Shown: positions 33,460-45,190, counted from the stretch's first letter. The stretch: DNA of 64,000 bases from Augochlora pura (GCF_028453695.1 NC_135782.1:13764001-13828000); one strand, 5' to 3'. The notes: generated by a model from the sequence alone, not told the origin. Numbers and translations: made by a program.

Positions 33460-34548
33460 TGTGGAGGATTAATTGATTTTTTAGTTGGCGATGTCAGCTG
33501 TTTATATTAGTAATTTTTGTTTGTGTTGGATTTTTCTTTTTCGTGTAGCTTTAGGTTAGTTTTTCTTCGGGTGAGATTGTAATCGTGGAATTTACTATGT
33601 TGATAATGTGATTTCTAGAGGATTTCAAAATTTTTTTATTTACGCAGGATTAATTAAACTTTTAGTTGGCAATGTCAGTCGTTTACGTTAGCAATTTTTA
33701 GTTGAGCTGCATTTATTTTTGGTGCAGTTTTAGGTTAGTTTTCTTTGTATTACTTTTCATAATGTGATTTCTGGGGAATTCAAACTTTTTCATTTGCCCA
33801 GAATTAATTAATTTTTGGATTCTTTTCTTTTGGTGCAGTTTTAGGTTAGTTCTTTGGGTGAGATTGCAATTGTGATGTTTACTATGATGATAATATGATT
33901 TAAGGAGGATATCACAATTTTTCATTTGCGCAGGATTAATTCAACTTTTATTTGGCGATGACAGTGGTTTACATTAGTAATTTTTATTTGTGTTGGATCT
34001 TTTATATTGTCGAAATTTTAGGCTGGCTTTTCTTGGGTGAGATTGTAATTGCGATGATTATCGTGTTAATAATGTGATTTCTGGAGGATTTAAACATTTT
34101 TCATTTCGTAATTATAATTTTTTAATTAGTAGTTTTCTTTTTTGTTGGACTTTATGTTGTTGCAATTTTAGGTTACTTTTTTTGTGAGATTGTAATCATG
34201 ACGTTTATCACATTGTTAACGTGATTTCTGCAGGACTTCAAAATTTATTATTTGGTGAATGTAATTTTTAAGTTGGCGATTTTTATTGGATTTTTTTCTG
34301 CAATTTTAGATTAGTTTATTTGGCTGTGATTGTAATGTGATTTCTGGAATCAATTTTTGTTTGTGTTGGATTCTTGAAAAAAACAATTTTAAGTTAGCTT
34401 TTTTAGGGGTAGTATTGTGGTTATGGTGATTATTTCCTATGTTCGTAATGGTGATGATCTAATTAAACATTTAAAACAAATTTGTCATTTTATAATAGAA
34501 TTGTTATCTATTTTATATAAAATAGTTATCTATTTTATACTTATCTAT
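33460..34548 (+). repeat. Minisatellite, about 110-180 bp unit with TTTTAGGTTAG
   Basis: TTTAGGTTAGTTTT and GGGTGAGATTGTAATTGTG recur near 33551, 33731, 33838, 34017, 34167, 34307 and 34389, with GGATTAATTAAACTTTTAGT modules between. Further copies continue into the inverted repeat at 34549. Confidence 0.88.
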
Positions 34549-34682
34549 TTTGGATGCAGTGTACTGAACTAGAATATTTTTAGGTTATGCGCATTGATTA
34601 TTGTGATTACCAACGTGACACAGTGAATCGTAATTTCAGTTCAGCATAAGTATTGTACAATTGTTATCTATTTTATATAAAA
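34549..34682 (+). repeat. Inverted repeat, left arm
   Basis: About 133 bp from TGGATGCAGTGTACTG to TTTTATATAAAAT. By eye it differs from the reverse complement of 34939-35074 at one base (CTGAACTAG against CTGCACTAG). It contains TTTTTAGGTTATGCGC, so it is a unit of the neighbouring array. Confidence 0.95.
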
Positions 34683-34708
34683 TAGATAACTATTATAGCA
34701 TCTATTTT

Positions 34709-34938
34709 TGTAAAGTTATTCGGGCAGTGGATCTTACAGTAATAACACTTAAACAGGAACAGTTATTAATATATTTAATATAAACAACAAACTACATTTT
34801 AATCTTCACGCTTCGGCAGTCTAGAACACACTCGCTGGGTAGATTCTTTATTTCGTCATACACAAAACAAACGCTCTCACTCTTGCGCCAGGTGGCGCTA
34901 CGTACGGGTGATCAAACACAAATGTACATATCTTAACA
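34709..34938 (-). mobile_element. Solo LTR (230 bp) with 5-bp target duplication ATTTT
   Basis: Bounded by TG at 34709 and CA at 34938, with ATTTT at 34704-34708 and again at 34939-34943. On the minus strand it starts TGTTAAGATATGTAC, carries AATAAAG (a likely polyadenylation signal, near 34850) and ends TAACTTTACA. TG...CA ends, a 5-bp duplication and the absence of internal sequence are the hallmarks of a solo LTR. Gypsy or BEL/Pao origin is not decidable here. Minus-strand orientation is inferred from AATAAAG. Confidence 0.8.
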
Positions 34939-35074
34939 ATTTTATATAAAATAGATAACAATTGTACAATACTTATGCTGAACTGAAATTACGATTCACT
35001 GTGTCACGTTGGTAATCACAATAATCAATGCGCATAACCTAAAAATATTCTAGTGCAGTACACTGCATCCAAAA
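34939..35074 (-). repeat. Inverted repeat, right arm
   Basis: Reverse complement of 34549-34682 with about one difference. Beyond it the array continues in inverted orientation, strongly diverged. Confidence 0.95.
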
Positions 35075-35290
35075 GCGAAAATGAAATAAATAAATAGATA
35101 ACAATTATACAATACTTGTGCTGAACTAAAATTACAATTTATCGTATTACAATTCTGGTCACATTAATCGATGTACATAACCTAAAAAATATTCAAATTT
35201 ACTACATTGCAACCAAAAACCAAAATTAATTAAATAAGGATAACAATTATACAGTACTTATGTTGAACCAAAATTACACTTCATCATGAT
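35075..35290 (-). repeat. Diverged inverted array units
   Basis: AGATAACAATTATACAATAC and ATAACCTAAAAAATATT recur (35096-35200, 35235-35285). These are reverse-orientation copies of the 34549 unit. Confidence 0.8.
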
Positions 35291-35830
35291 AGATCGCGAC
35301 CGTAAATGCAAAAGTACCTGATCTTCTTAGACGGTGCCGCGAGGACGCGTTGTTATCGCTAGGAATTCCCGTTCCGTCGCCCACGTACGCGTTTAAATAT
35401 TATCAGAAACCGAAAGTTTCTGTTTGCTCGGAAAAGTATTGATCTCTCCCGTCCACGCGACACCGCGGTTCCGGAACTTCGGTAAAACCCCCTGTGAATC
35501 AACCGGCTGAAATAAACCGGAATAAAACTAACGGCGGGCCGCCATAAATGAGTTACAAGTTGACAAAAATTTGCCGCGTGATACGAGCTTTATTAAAAAT
35601 CCGCGGACGATACACCAAGCTTTCGCCGGAGACTTTTTTATCCAGTTTAACGGGGACACCGTTAAAACACTAAAATTTAAAAATGTTTCGCCGCGAGATT
35701 GCAAAAACTTTCCGCCCACCCCTGCCGGCACCCCCGGGGGTAATAGCCGGGCGTGCATTGTCGCGTGCGACGAGATTTCCGAGCTTATCCGAATCAATTG
35801 TTCTTGTCAATAATTGTGTTTCCATAAGGA
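35291..35830. other. GC-rich island, no gene recognised
   Basis: Complex block. Opposed frames of 89 (minus) and 80 (plus) codons overlap at 35528-35813; neither resembles a known protein. Confidence 0.35.
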
Positions 35831-36430
35831 TTTTTAATAATGTCGATAATAATTAGAGATTAGAAATTAATTGATCTGCGACTCGAAGAAATTAATTTTG
35901 GATTTTTCCATTTTCCATTTTCCATTTTCTATTTTCCATTTTCCATTTAATATCTTATATATTAAATTTTATTCTAAGATTATACAACACGTGTAGAAAA
36001 ATACATGTAAAATTAATTTCTACGTATTTAAATATATCGAGAGAGATTCTGTAAGCAGATATTATTTCAACGTTTATTTAATTAAAAAAAAGTATTTTGA
36101 CTGCGTATGAAATATTAATTTAAATCTATTTAGAAAGATTCTATGAAACCACATTTTTAAAAAAATTGTATCTAATTATAGTAAAAAAGAGAGAAGAGAA
36201 TTTGTAAAATAAATATTTATGGTATTTATCTTACTATATAAAATATTTTTTTATAAAATATTTTTTTATAAAATATTTTATACTATACTAAATATTTTAA
36301 GTATTTATACATTAATTATAGTAATATATAGTTTATATTAAATTATTACTAATTAAGCTAGTATATAATTTATATTAATTTCCAGATATGCGAATCGTAA
36401 AAATTGTTACAGAAATGTGTATCCTCAAAA
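35831..36430. other. AT-rich spacer with TTTTCCA microsatellite
   Basis: (TTTTCCA)n at about 35905-35950 and TATAAAATATTTTTT repeats at 36236-36290. Otherwise unassigned. Confidence 0.5.
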
Positions 36431-36965
36431 TTATTATTTATTATTATGTGTTGTTATCCATCGAAATTACCAGCGGCCGATTTTCGACCTCTTTTTGTTC
36501 AGCCCGGTAAAAACTCAGTTAATAAACATTACGGCGCCGGGGCTTGTTGTTCTCTCTTTCTACCGCATGGGAGAATCGATATCGTTTGTCGCTGGAAAAT
36601 CGCGCGGCGTATGAAAAATAACGGGTCCATTATACCGGCCGCGAGATATCAAAATCGCGATGCATTTTTAAACGCGTTGCTCCGAATGAAAATCGTTTTA
36701 ATTAGCCGACCGGGCTTTGTCGATGCCCGATGAAATCGCCGCTTCCCCGGCCTCGGCGAAGAACAATGCGTGTGCCTTTTTTTTAAATAATTCCCGGCTG
36801 CCTCCGCAATTCTTACACGGCGGCGGCACGTTTTCATCGGCTGCGATATTAATTTCAAGCATTTTTCCAACGCCGTTTTATCGGACTTTATCATTTTTCG
36901 AGGTTTTATCAATTTTCAATGTTATTGTTGTTGCAACGTGATAATAGTAGTAGGCGAATTTATAT
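36431..36965. other. GC-rich island, no gene recognised
   Basis: Complex sequence with overlapping frames of 65-109 codons on both strands and no family signature. Candidate conserved non-coding DNA. Confidence 0.35.
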
Positions 36966-37039
36966 TTTGCAATGAATTACCGAAGAAGATATAATGAGAC
37001 TGGAACATTTTCTTTGGTAGAATAGTTGGAATTTCTATG

Positions 37040-37500
37040 GGATGGTTGTTGGATAGGTTATACTTGTGGTTAGACACGACTTAGGTTAGATTGTTAAATT
37101 AGTTATTATGTTAATTATTATTTCTATGCATCTGGTGTACGGCTCTTCTTTTTCTTATTGCTTAAACGGAATTATCTGCTACTTATTTAAACTTAGGTTA
37201 GGTTTGGGTTAGGTTAGATTTAGGATAGATTGTTAAATTAGTTATTATATTAATTATTATTTCTATGCATCCCGTGTACGGTTTTTATTTTTATTACTGA
37301 TTAAATGAAATGATCTGTTGTTTATTTAAAATTGGGTTAGGTTTGGTTTAGGTTAGATTTAGGTTAGATTATTAAATTAATTATTATATTAATTATTATT
37401 TCTATGCATCCTGTGTACGGTTTTTGTTTTTCTTATTGATTAAACGAGATTATCTGTTGCTTATTTAAAATTAGGTTAGGTGGTAAAAATTTGGGGTAGG
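37040..37500 (+). repeat. Tandem repeat, about 130-140 bp unit with TTAGGTTAGG
   Basis: TTAATTATTATTTCTATGCA then GTGTACGG occur near 37108, 37249 and 37390, each followed by a TTATTTAAA and TTAGGTTAGGTTTGGGTTAG segment. Confidence 0.88.
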
Positions 37501-38256
37501 TGGTATCATTTTTATTAGAACAACAATAGCTATATTACTTTTAATAGAGATAATAGTAAAATCTTTTTGGAAAATGTATAATACGTTTTCTCGAATCCAA
37601 TATAAGATTTAAAAGCAAAGTGCTGAAATGATTGAACCTAACCTAACATTACTTCACAATTGGGAAGATTGCTTATGGACATTTATTATTAAAAAAAGTT
37701 CTAAAATAATAAAGCCACCAGAGAGAGTAACAGTTTTGAAAGTTTGCTGGATTTGTATATTTGTTTAATATCTATTTCTTAATAATTAATACAAATGGTC
37801 ACGATCGGTACTAAATTGAAAAACAGTACTATGTTCTCAAACGATAGAATTTAACCTAGTAATGCCAAGATGTTGGCAACACTGCTTAGCATAATCTATT
37901 TATTAAATGGCGTTCGAAGATGACAGTGTCAACTTAAATAAACGATTATCAAATTTTTAGTTAGTTTACTATTGTTTAACTCTCTGTTATTATAAATACT
38001 GGGTTATTCAGCAGACACAGTTTAGTTTACGAACAATAATCATTGAAAAGTTGGCGACATTGCCGAGAGCCAAAAATTTGAAAATACAATTTGAACATTC
38101 TAGAACGTTGTTATTTTTTATCAGAACTCAATATATCACTTTCAAGTATGTTGAATTAATTGTTAATTTTATTCTTCTCGTGACGATATTACATAAACAG
38201 AAAACAATGCGAGGCATTTTATTTATGCATTTAATAATAATAATATATGCCTAATA
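37501..38256. other. AT-rich spacer
   Basis: No gene recognised. TGTTGGCAACACTG near 37871 is a small palindrome. The TTGCCA/TTGGCAA word returns at 38050 and 38467. Confidence 0.35.
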
Positions 38257-38650
38257 TATGCAGTATTAGGTTAGGATCCACTATTGAAAATAATTTACAT
38301 TTTGTATTGAAATTTTAAGTCAAAGACAGCCTTTTATTTTATTCTATTTAAAAAGAAACGAAGACTAGATAAATACGTATAACAAATTTTTCTAGAATTG
38401 CTATTATTTAAAGTAATTCTGTCACTTTGGTAGGCGTCTTAAAAGTAGAAGTAGCCAATCAGTGTTGCCAATACCATTGCAGTATTAGATTAGGTACCAG
38501 CATTACAAGACGTAATCTCATTTTGTTTTTATCTTTTACAATCCACAAAGTCTTTTATTCTGTTCCATTTAAAAAAGAGTGCATATTAAATAAATAAATA
38601 TGCGTACCAACTTCCAGAATTACTATTGCTATTAAGGCAGCTGCATCTTA
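38257..38650 (+). repeat. Two-copy direct repeat (about 180 bp units)
   Basis: GCAGTATTAGGTTAGGATCC near 38260 and GCAGTATTAGATTAGGTACC near 38479. Both continue through TTTTATTCTATTTAAAAA-like, AAATA(C/T)G(C/T)GTA and AGAATTACTATTGCT-like segments. Units are clearly diverged. Confidence 0.75.
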
Positions 38651-38875
38651 GGGTATTATTAATTAATAATGTAAACGATTAATGTGAAAGCGTATATGTA
38701 CAATAGTTATATATAGCTAATATAACTATATTAAAAATATATATATAAAAAGTAGAAAAATGGTCATTAATTATGAAAAACTTCATTCGTTCAAAATCCA
38801 GCCGCGCCTAAGAGGTTAAGATGTTCTAAGAAATGATCGATCCAGTCCGCCAATAAAATCAACAGAAAAATCAAA
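38651..38875. other. AT-rich spacer
   Basis: Includes ATATATAGCTAATATAACTA near 38706. Nothing else recognised. Confidence 0.3.
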
Positions 38876-39780
38876 GTTATGTTCTCACAGCCGATAGCAG
38901 AAAATGTCGACTACATCTGACGCTTGTACAGACATCATTTCGATGCCGTATACACGGCGTCCGTGCACGCCGGTCGTCGAGTGGATGCCGCATGTACGCG
39001 TTGCTCGTCGCGAAAGGGTTGAACGCGTCGAAGCGTCGCGTTGGTCCCGAAATCGCGAGGAGATCCGGTCGACGCGACGGCTCTCTCTCCCGCCGAAAAG
39101 TGAAAACAGGCGAACAGAGCGGGGTCCGCATGAACGGTAGACGCCGCGGCAGATATCATTAAATCACAGAAACAGCCTCTGTTATTGACTCCGCGGACAA
39201 ATTTATCGTCGTAGAGAGAGAGAGAGAGAGAGAGAGAGCGCGCGCTGCTACGCGTTTCGCTGTATAGCGGTCCTCGACTAGTCCTCCTCCTCCCCCCGCA
39301 AAAACCGGCGCGTCTGCAACGCTCCCGCTAAACCGGTCGTCTCTCTTCTGCTCTCCGCCAACCAACCCCCCGCGGCCTTCGCTCCTCTTCCGGCCCCTAC
39401 GTTTCCATCCCCTTTCCAGAATCACCGTGGCCGCGCTACGTCATTGTTCTGGTTTATTCGGTGATTTGTGGATTTTACTGCCTCCTACTCTCGACCGACA
39501 CAGCTCTCCCACCCCGAACCACCCCACCATCCCTGAAGTCCCGAGCCACGGCCGGTTCCCGGTTGCCGACGACTTGGCCGCTTCCGAACGCGGTCTCTCG
39601 CACCCCCCGATGCCTTCTTCGGCGGTGCTCGAGAGCCCTTTATTTGACATTCTTTGTAGTCTTTTTCGACCGTTTTATTCGGCTAGTAATTTTAGTGTAT
39701 TTCTCTTTCTTCTTTGGCTGGTTTTGTATCTCAATGGCTTGGTTTGACGAACTTTGCCGTTCTTTGCTTTCTCTGGTAAT
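38876..39780. other. GC-rich island with GA microsatellite
   Basis: Complex block with (GA)n at about 39212-39238. Overlapping frames on both strands (up to 107 codons) lack family features. Confidence 0.35.
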
Positions 39781-39781
39781 T

Positions 39782-39879
39782 TGACTCTCTCTCTCTCCCT
39801 CACACATTTTTTTTACTTTTTGTCACGCTTTGTCACTCACTCCTTATTTTCCTTTACCTATTTCTCATTCTTTGTTTCA

Positions 39880-39918
<39 letters not shown>

Positions 39919-41025
39919 TTACATTTTCTCATCCTTTGCTTTACTTTGTCACTCTTTTTGTTTCATTTTTGTCTCCCTTCTTTTCACTTTGTCTCTTTTT
40001 GTATCTCCCGAATTGTCTTTGTTTCTTTATCTCCCACATTGGCTCTAGTTATCTGGCACTTCTTCACGCACTCCCTGTCTCTCCTTTTCTCTCAGTCTTT
40101 GTCTCTCTTTGTTTCTCAGTCTCTGTCTCTCTTTTTCTCACTCTTTGTCTCTCTCTTTCTTTCACTTTGCATATGCCTTTTTCTCAGTCTTTGTCTCTCT
40201 TTGACTATCACTCTTTGTCTCCCATTTTCTCTCAGGTTTTTTCTTTCTTTTTCTCATTCTTTGTCACTCTTTGTCTCCCTCTTTCTTTCGCTTTGCATCT
40301 GCCTTTTTCTCAGTCTTTGTCTGTCTTTGTCTCTCATTCTTTTTTCTTCTTTCCTTTCACTCTGTATCTGCCTTTTTCTCACTCTTTGTCTCACTTTGTC
40401 TCCCCTTTTTTTCTCACTCTTTCTCCCCCTTTTTCTCCGTCTTTGTCTCCCTTTGTTTCTCAGTCTCTGTCTTCCTTTTTCTCACTATTTGTCTGTCTTT
40501 TTCTCTCTCTATTTGTCTCGATTTTTCTCACTTTTTTCTCTCATTTTCTCTGAGTTGTTTTCCTTCTTTTTCTCACTCTTTGTTTCTCTTTCTCTGCCAT
40601 TCGTTGTCTCCCTCTTTCTTTCACTTTGTATCTGCCTTTTTCTCAGTCTTTGTCTCTCTTTGTCTCTCCTTTTCTTACACTCTGTATCTGCCTTTTTCTC
40701 AGTCTTTGTCTCTCCTTTTCTTACACTCTGTATCTGCCTTTTTCTCAGTCTTTGTCTCTCTTTGTCTCCCTTTTTTTCTCACTCTTTGTCTCCCTTTTTC
40801 ACTCAATTTTTGTCTCTCTTCTCCTCCCTGTCATTATCTCTCCCCCTTCGTTTCACCTTTCCGCTCTCTTTTCAACATACTTTTTGTCTTATTTTGTTTC
40901 ATTTTGTGTCATTTTGTCTCTCTTTATCTCTCTTTGTCTCGCTTTGTCTTTCTTTGTCTTTCTTTGTCTCACTTTGTCACTCTTCCCTCCGTCTTTGTCC
41001 TCTTCTCACCTCTTCGCAACTGTCA
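39782..41025 (+). repeat. 1.25-kb CT-rich repeat (TTTGTCTCTCTTTGTCTC)
   Basis: Built of CTTTTTCTCAGTCTTTGTCT and CACTTTGTATCTGCC modules, with (CT)n at about 39880-39914. The 438-, 287- and 205-codon frames are translations of this repeat. Confidence 0.93.
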
Positions 41026-41436
41026 CTTCATAATTCATTTCCTTCTAGAAAATCCTCACGCGATAAATAAATATTGCGATCGTTTCCGAAAATCCCTCTG
41101 TCAAAATCTACGCGCATTGACGTACAACAGTTAATAAAAAATAAATCCAATTGGAACCTGGCATTAATAAAACCACAATTCCGTAGCAATATTTCAAGTT
41201 TAATGTAAAAATTCAAGGATAACAAAACCTCAAAACACGTTCCCTCTATTGACACCGCTTTATCTTGCTTCTAAAAACAGAAATCGTCCAGTTCAATTGT
41301 AAAACGGAACACAAAACATTTTTACTCTTTTCAGTTGTTATAAATAAATTACATAAAATGTAACAATGCCTTAATAAATCGTTCTAATATCATAACAGCT
41401 TTCTATTTAATCTAATTTAATCTCTCATGAAAAATA
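41026..41436. other. Unassigned spacer
   Basis: Moderate-complexity AT-rich sequence. No gene recognised. Confidence 0.3.
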
Positions 41437-41990
41437 TAGTAAATTCTCTCAAATTGTCCTTTCTCAGATTGTAAACAAAAATGGACACTTCGAGAGGAGG
41501 TGACACGATTATTCAATTGTCAATAATTATGAAAACTAGACACAAGGTTCGACTAAAATCGAATCATTAAGTATTCCATTAAATTTTCTTGTAAATTCAT
41601 AAAATTCAAATAAAAAAAATAAAAAATTCAAATTCTCCCTAAATGTCCCTCAGCTTGTAAACAAGAAATGGTCACTTTGGGAAGAAAATATACAAATACT
41701 TAATCATCAATAATTATAAAAGCTAACCACAAAGCTCGACTAAACAGATCACTAACTTTTCAATTCACTTTCCTTCTAAATTCATGAAATTAAAATATGT
41801 TAATTAAACACATAAATCAAAGCACAGTAAATTCTCTCTAAATATCCCCCAGTTTTAAAACAAAAATGGTCACTTTGAGACGAGAATACACACTTATTCA
41901 TTTATCAATAATTATAAAAACTGGACGAAAGATTCTACTAATCTTGTCTCCTCTCCCCTAATTGTCTATTTTTAGTTTAAAAGCCAAGTG
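41437..41990 (+). repeat. Tandem repeat, about 185-205 bp unit, three copies plus a partial
   Basis: GTAAATTCTCTCTAAAT-type starts near 41440, 41625 and 41828, then AAACAAAAATGGTCACTTTG and TCAATAATTATAAAAACT. A fourth, partial copy lies near 41950-42000. Confidence 0.85.
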
Positions 41991-42054
41991 GACAGTTATG
42001 GATGAAGGAATGGAAGGGTAAGCTATCAATGAATTATTTATCGTACTTCTTTAT

Positions 42055-42560
42055 ATTTTTCACGTAACTTTGTCGTTTTGCCGTACCGTGTTCCGCGTTT
42101 CGAAGAGGATTCGAGATCTCGATGCTCGTCGGCATCGTTGATCGGTGCTTTAATTCCGGCATCGATTCGAATCTCGGCTATGTCTGTTGAAAAGGAACAC
42201 GGAGGGAACAAGGAAGGGGAAGGTATCGCGGGACAGGCCGAGAGGGGGTGGAGGAACCGTGCGCCATTTATTTAGACCACCGCGAACGATGCATTAACCG
42301 ATTGGAAGACCGATTAAGAGCGACCATTCTTTTCCGTTCGGTAGATCGAAAGGTCGACGACGACCGGCCGTTATTTATCGTCCTCGCGGGGGACGACACT
42401 CGCCATCGCCTTTTATACTCCACAAATTCACCCTTGAGGGGGTGGTCTCTGGAACTCGATTTTTTTTCGGTCTTTTTCGAAGAGACTATTTTTAATACTT
42501 TATTTTTATACTTCACGATAGAGAAAAAAAGCGACGCTGTATTATTATTATAAATATTAT
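42055..42560. other. GC-rich island, no gene recognised
   Basis: Complex block. Plus-strand frames of 65 and 101 codons and a minus-strand 82-codon frame overlap. No family signature. Confidence 0.35.
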
Positions 42561-43053
42561 TACTATTGATAATGTTATATATATTGTAATAAAGTTATTA
42601 CTGTTATTACTATTACGGTCAGTGCACCGACCTTGTGAATCGTGACCGTCATTTCCGAGCAACAAATGCACTTTCAACTAAATGAATGAGTTTTTATTTT
42701 ATATATTAATTATTGTATATTTGTTATTTTATATCAATAATATTCTTTATAATTCGTCAACAAGTGGCAAACATGACAAGTTCACTCTCTGTGACTTGTT
42801 CATTGGTTAGAACACGACTCGAAGCCGTCGCTATTATTTTAACTCGTAGAGAAAGTCGCGGATTGTGCTTTCGCTAAAGACAAAAGTTACTCCAAATAAC
42901 CTTAGGAACCTCTCATTTCCCGTACATAAATACATACTATATCTAAATATATATTCTATATTATTCTGTATTATACTATATCTATACTATTCTACACACC
43001 GTTCTAATCTATATCTATATCGTTCTAATCTATAGCTATACTATTCTATTCTA
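42561..43053. other. AT-rich spacer ending in CTATTCTATA repeats
   Basis: From 42940 the sequence is a degenerate CTATATCTA / CTATTCTATA array that forms the left flank of the composite element. A like array resumes at 44808. Confidence 0.6.
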
Positions 43054-43333
43054 TACGGTCAATCCCATAAGTATTCCTACCCTCATTGCTTATAACAGAA
43101 AGTTGGAATCCAGGGACGCATGTAAGATTTTGCAATAAACTTTTTATTCTCAATGAATACATGTATAAAGTTTATTTATACCAATTTATAACAAAATTGA
43201 TTAACTAATAACAAAAATATATTGATTTTACTCCTCGTAATACGTAATAACAGCCCACAAAAGTATTCGTACCAGTCTAGATTTTGTTTAAAAATCGCAT
43301 ATTAGAATAGCTTTTTTACTTTATAGTAATTTT

Positions 43334-43888
43334 CTAGTATTTAGTGGGTCCACCTTTATGTCTTATTATATCGTTTAATCGATTGGCATACTTTCTACAA
43401 GTTTCAATGTGTTATTTGGTTTAATACTGTTCCAAACTTCCAAAATTTTGTTTTTTAACATTTGTTTATTGAACATTTCATGCTCGTGTATTCTTTCATC
43501 TATTTTCGCCCATAAATGTTCTATAGGATTTGTATCTGGTCTCTGAGGAGGTGTATGCAGAAAATGAGGAACGTGGTAAAGTATCCACTCACAAACAATC
43601 CGAGCAGTATGCTTCGGGTCGTCGTTGCGTTGAAAATAGTAGTCATCTTCCAGACCAAGCTTAATCGCACTTGAGCGCAGATTTTTTTCGAGTATATTTT
43701 TATGCTTTATTTTATCGAAAATTCCATCGATAAAGACAAGTTTGCCCACTTCGGATGCCGTCATACAGCCCCACACCATCATGAAGCCTCCGCCGTGCTT
43801 TACAGTTGGTTGTACATTTTTTAATTCTAGTTCTGTATTAGGCTTTCTTCAAACTTTTCCTCATCCGTCACATCCAAAAATATTAAAG
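43334..43888 (-). pseudogene. Tc1-like transposase, C-terminal catalytic part
   Basis: The minus strand encodes NIFGCDG, then KPNTELELKNVQPTVKHGGG, MMVWGC, NDDPKHTA and DTNPIEHLW, the ordered core motifs of Tc1-family DDE transposases. The Asp in DPKH and the Glu in PIEHLW, two of the three catalytic acids, are present. The N-terminal DNA-binding half and first Asp are absent; TIR sequence joins directly ahead of NIFGCDG. Two TGA stops lie just after CDG and in the expected VW position. A single-base loss after SMP shifts the frame, so the open frame stops early at 43375. The original stop is visible at 43334-43336. Confidence 0.92.
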
Positions 43889-44237
43889 AAGATAATAAAA
43901 AGTTTATTGCAAAATTTTACATGCATCCCTTGATTTCGACAGATTTCTCTTATAAGCAATGAGGGTGCGAATACTTATAGGACTGACTGTATGTAAAATT
44001 GATTCTTGTGACTCGTACTAACAATGTCATTGTTAACAATTTTTTAAATCAGAACTTTGTTAGTATAAAATTGATTTTGGAACGTGATAGAATAATTTTA
44101 GTGGTGCCTCAGAGTCTCCACTCGTAGGTGATGGTCTTCCTTTCGAATTAAAGCTTGAAGTCTCTATTTTGAGCTAGTGTTTTTGGATTTTGAGTTTTTT
44201 GAATTTTTGAGTTTTTGGATTGATGTACCGTCTTCGT

Positions 44238-44606
44238 TGTAAACCTTTAGATGCGAGGCTGTGTTCGTATTCGAAATTGTCAAGCTTGAAGAATTTCTAT
44301 GTTAAACGAGCTATGCTAAATTTATGTCGGAGATGTCGTTTATGGTATAATGATGTTTGACCCTCTTTCTTTAATTTGAAGATACTGGTATATGACTGTG
44401 ATTTTTTTAATAGAATTACCGATGACGCCAATGTGGATGGCATATGACAGAATTGCAAGGGTTACTTTAATATACTGTAACATGATGGAAAAAGATCGAA
44501 GCCGCGTTTCCTTTTTTTTTAAATTGAAGGGAAAAGATTGAACTTTATTCGACTGTGAATGGAATCTCGGAATGGCTCGTATTTAAAGGGTTACAGCGAT
44601 AGGGGT
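44238..44606. mobile_element. Inverted-repeat insert in composite cargo (copy 2)
   Basis: GTAAACCTTTAGATGCGAGG near 44240 is mirrored by CTCGTATTTAAAGGGTTAC near 44577. Equivalent of 473-829. Confidence 0.5.
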
Positions 44607-44807
44607 GCATGAAACTTGAAATTCTAAAACTAAATTTTAAAACTAGTTCTGTATTAGGCTTTTTCCAAACTTTTCCTCTTCCGTCACATCCAAAAATATT
44701 AAATACGATAATAAAAAGTTTATTGCAAAATTTTACACGCATCCCTTGATTTCAACAGATTTCTCTTATAAGCAATGAGGGTACGAATACTTATAGAACT
44801 GACTGTA

Positions 44808-44930
44808 TCTATACGATTCTATATACTATTCTATTCTATACATATACTATATACATAAACATATACTATATATACTATATACTATATACTATATACATAT
44901 ACTATATATAAATATTATATTCAGTGCTCC
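44808..44930 (+). repeat. CTATATA short tandem repeat
   Basis: CTATATACTATATACATATA units that continue the array interrupted by the composite element. Confidence 0.85.
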
Positions 44931-45190
44931 AATGTCTCTGCGCAGAAACGTTAGAAATTTTCGCGAAAGTGCAGCGCTCAACGCATCTAATAACGCTGTC
45001 AAGAATCAGTGCGAGCGACGAAAATCTGCGCTTGATTAGCAATCGAGCAAAATCACCGTGCCGCTAAACGATCGTAAATCACTATAAATCGATCGATCGG
45101 CGCGCTGTGCTATTTTACGAGCGACATATAAGCGACATCCGTAAAAATCTGTTGAATAAATTACGGGAAACCGAGAGAACCGAGGGAGAA
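44931..45190. other. Small GC-moderate island
   Basis: Complex sequence (CGCGAAAGTGCAGCGCTCAA near 44963). No gene recognised. Confidence 0.3.

Larger units (their letters stand above)
43054..44807. mobile_element. Composite Tc1-like element (1.75 kb), copy 2, complete
   Basis: Left end TACGGTCAATCCCATAAGTA at 43054, internal right-type TIR ending TA at 43990-43991, cargo to about 44630, and outer right TIR ending TA at 44806-44807. Both outer flanks are CTATTCTATA/CTATATACTA repeats, which fits one insertion of the whole unit at a TA inside one simple-repeat array. The internal TIR has no such flank. The cargo matches 250-875. Transposase remains are truncated and broken, so any movement needed enzyme supplied in trans. 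Confidence 0.82.

Noticed and set aside
36236..36290. TATA-box cluster as a promoter
   Set aside because: It is a short TATAAAATATTTTTT repeat in AT-rich DNA with no downstream gene.
39754..41070. 438-codon open frame, plus strand
   Set aside because: Translation of a TTTGTCTCTC repeat (LFLSLCLSLS pattern). Stop codons are rare in polypyrimidine DNA.
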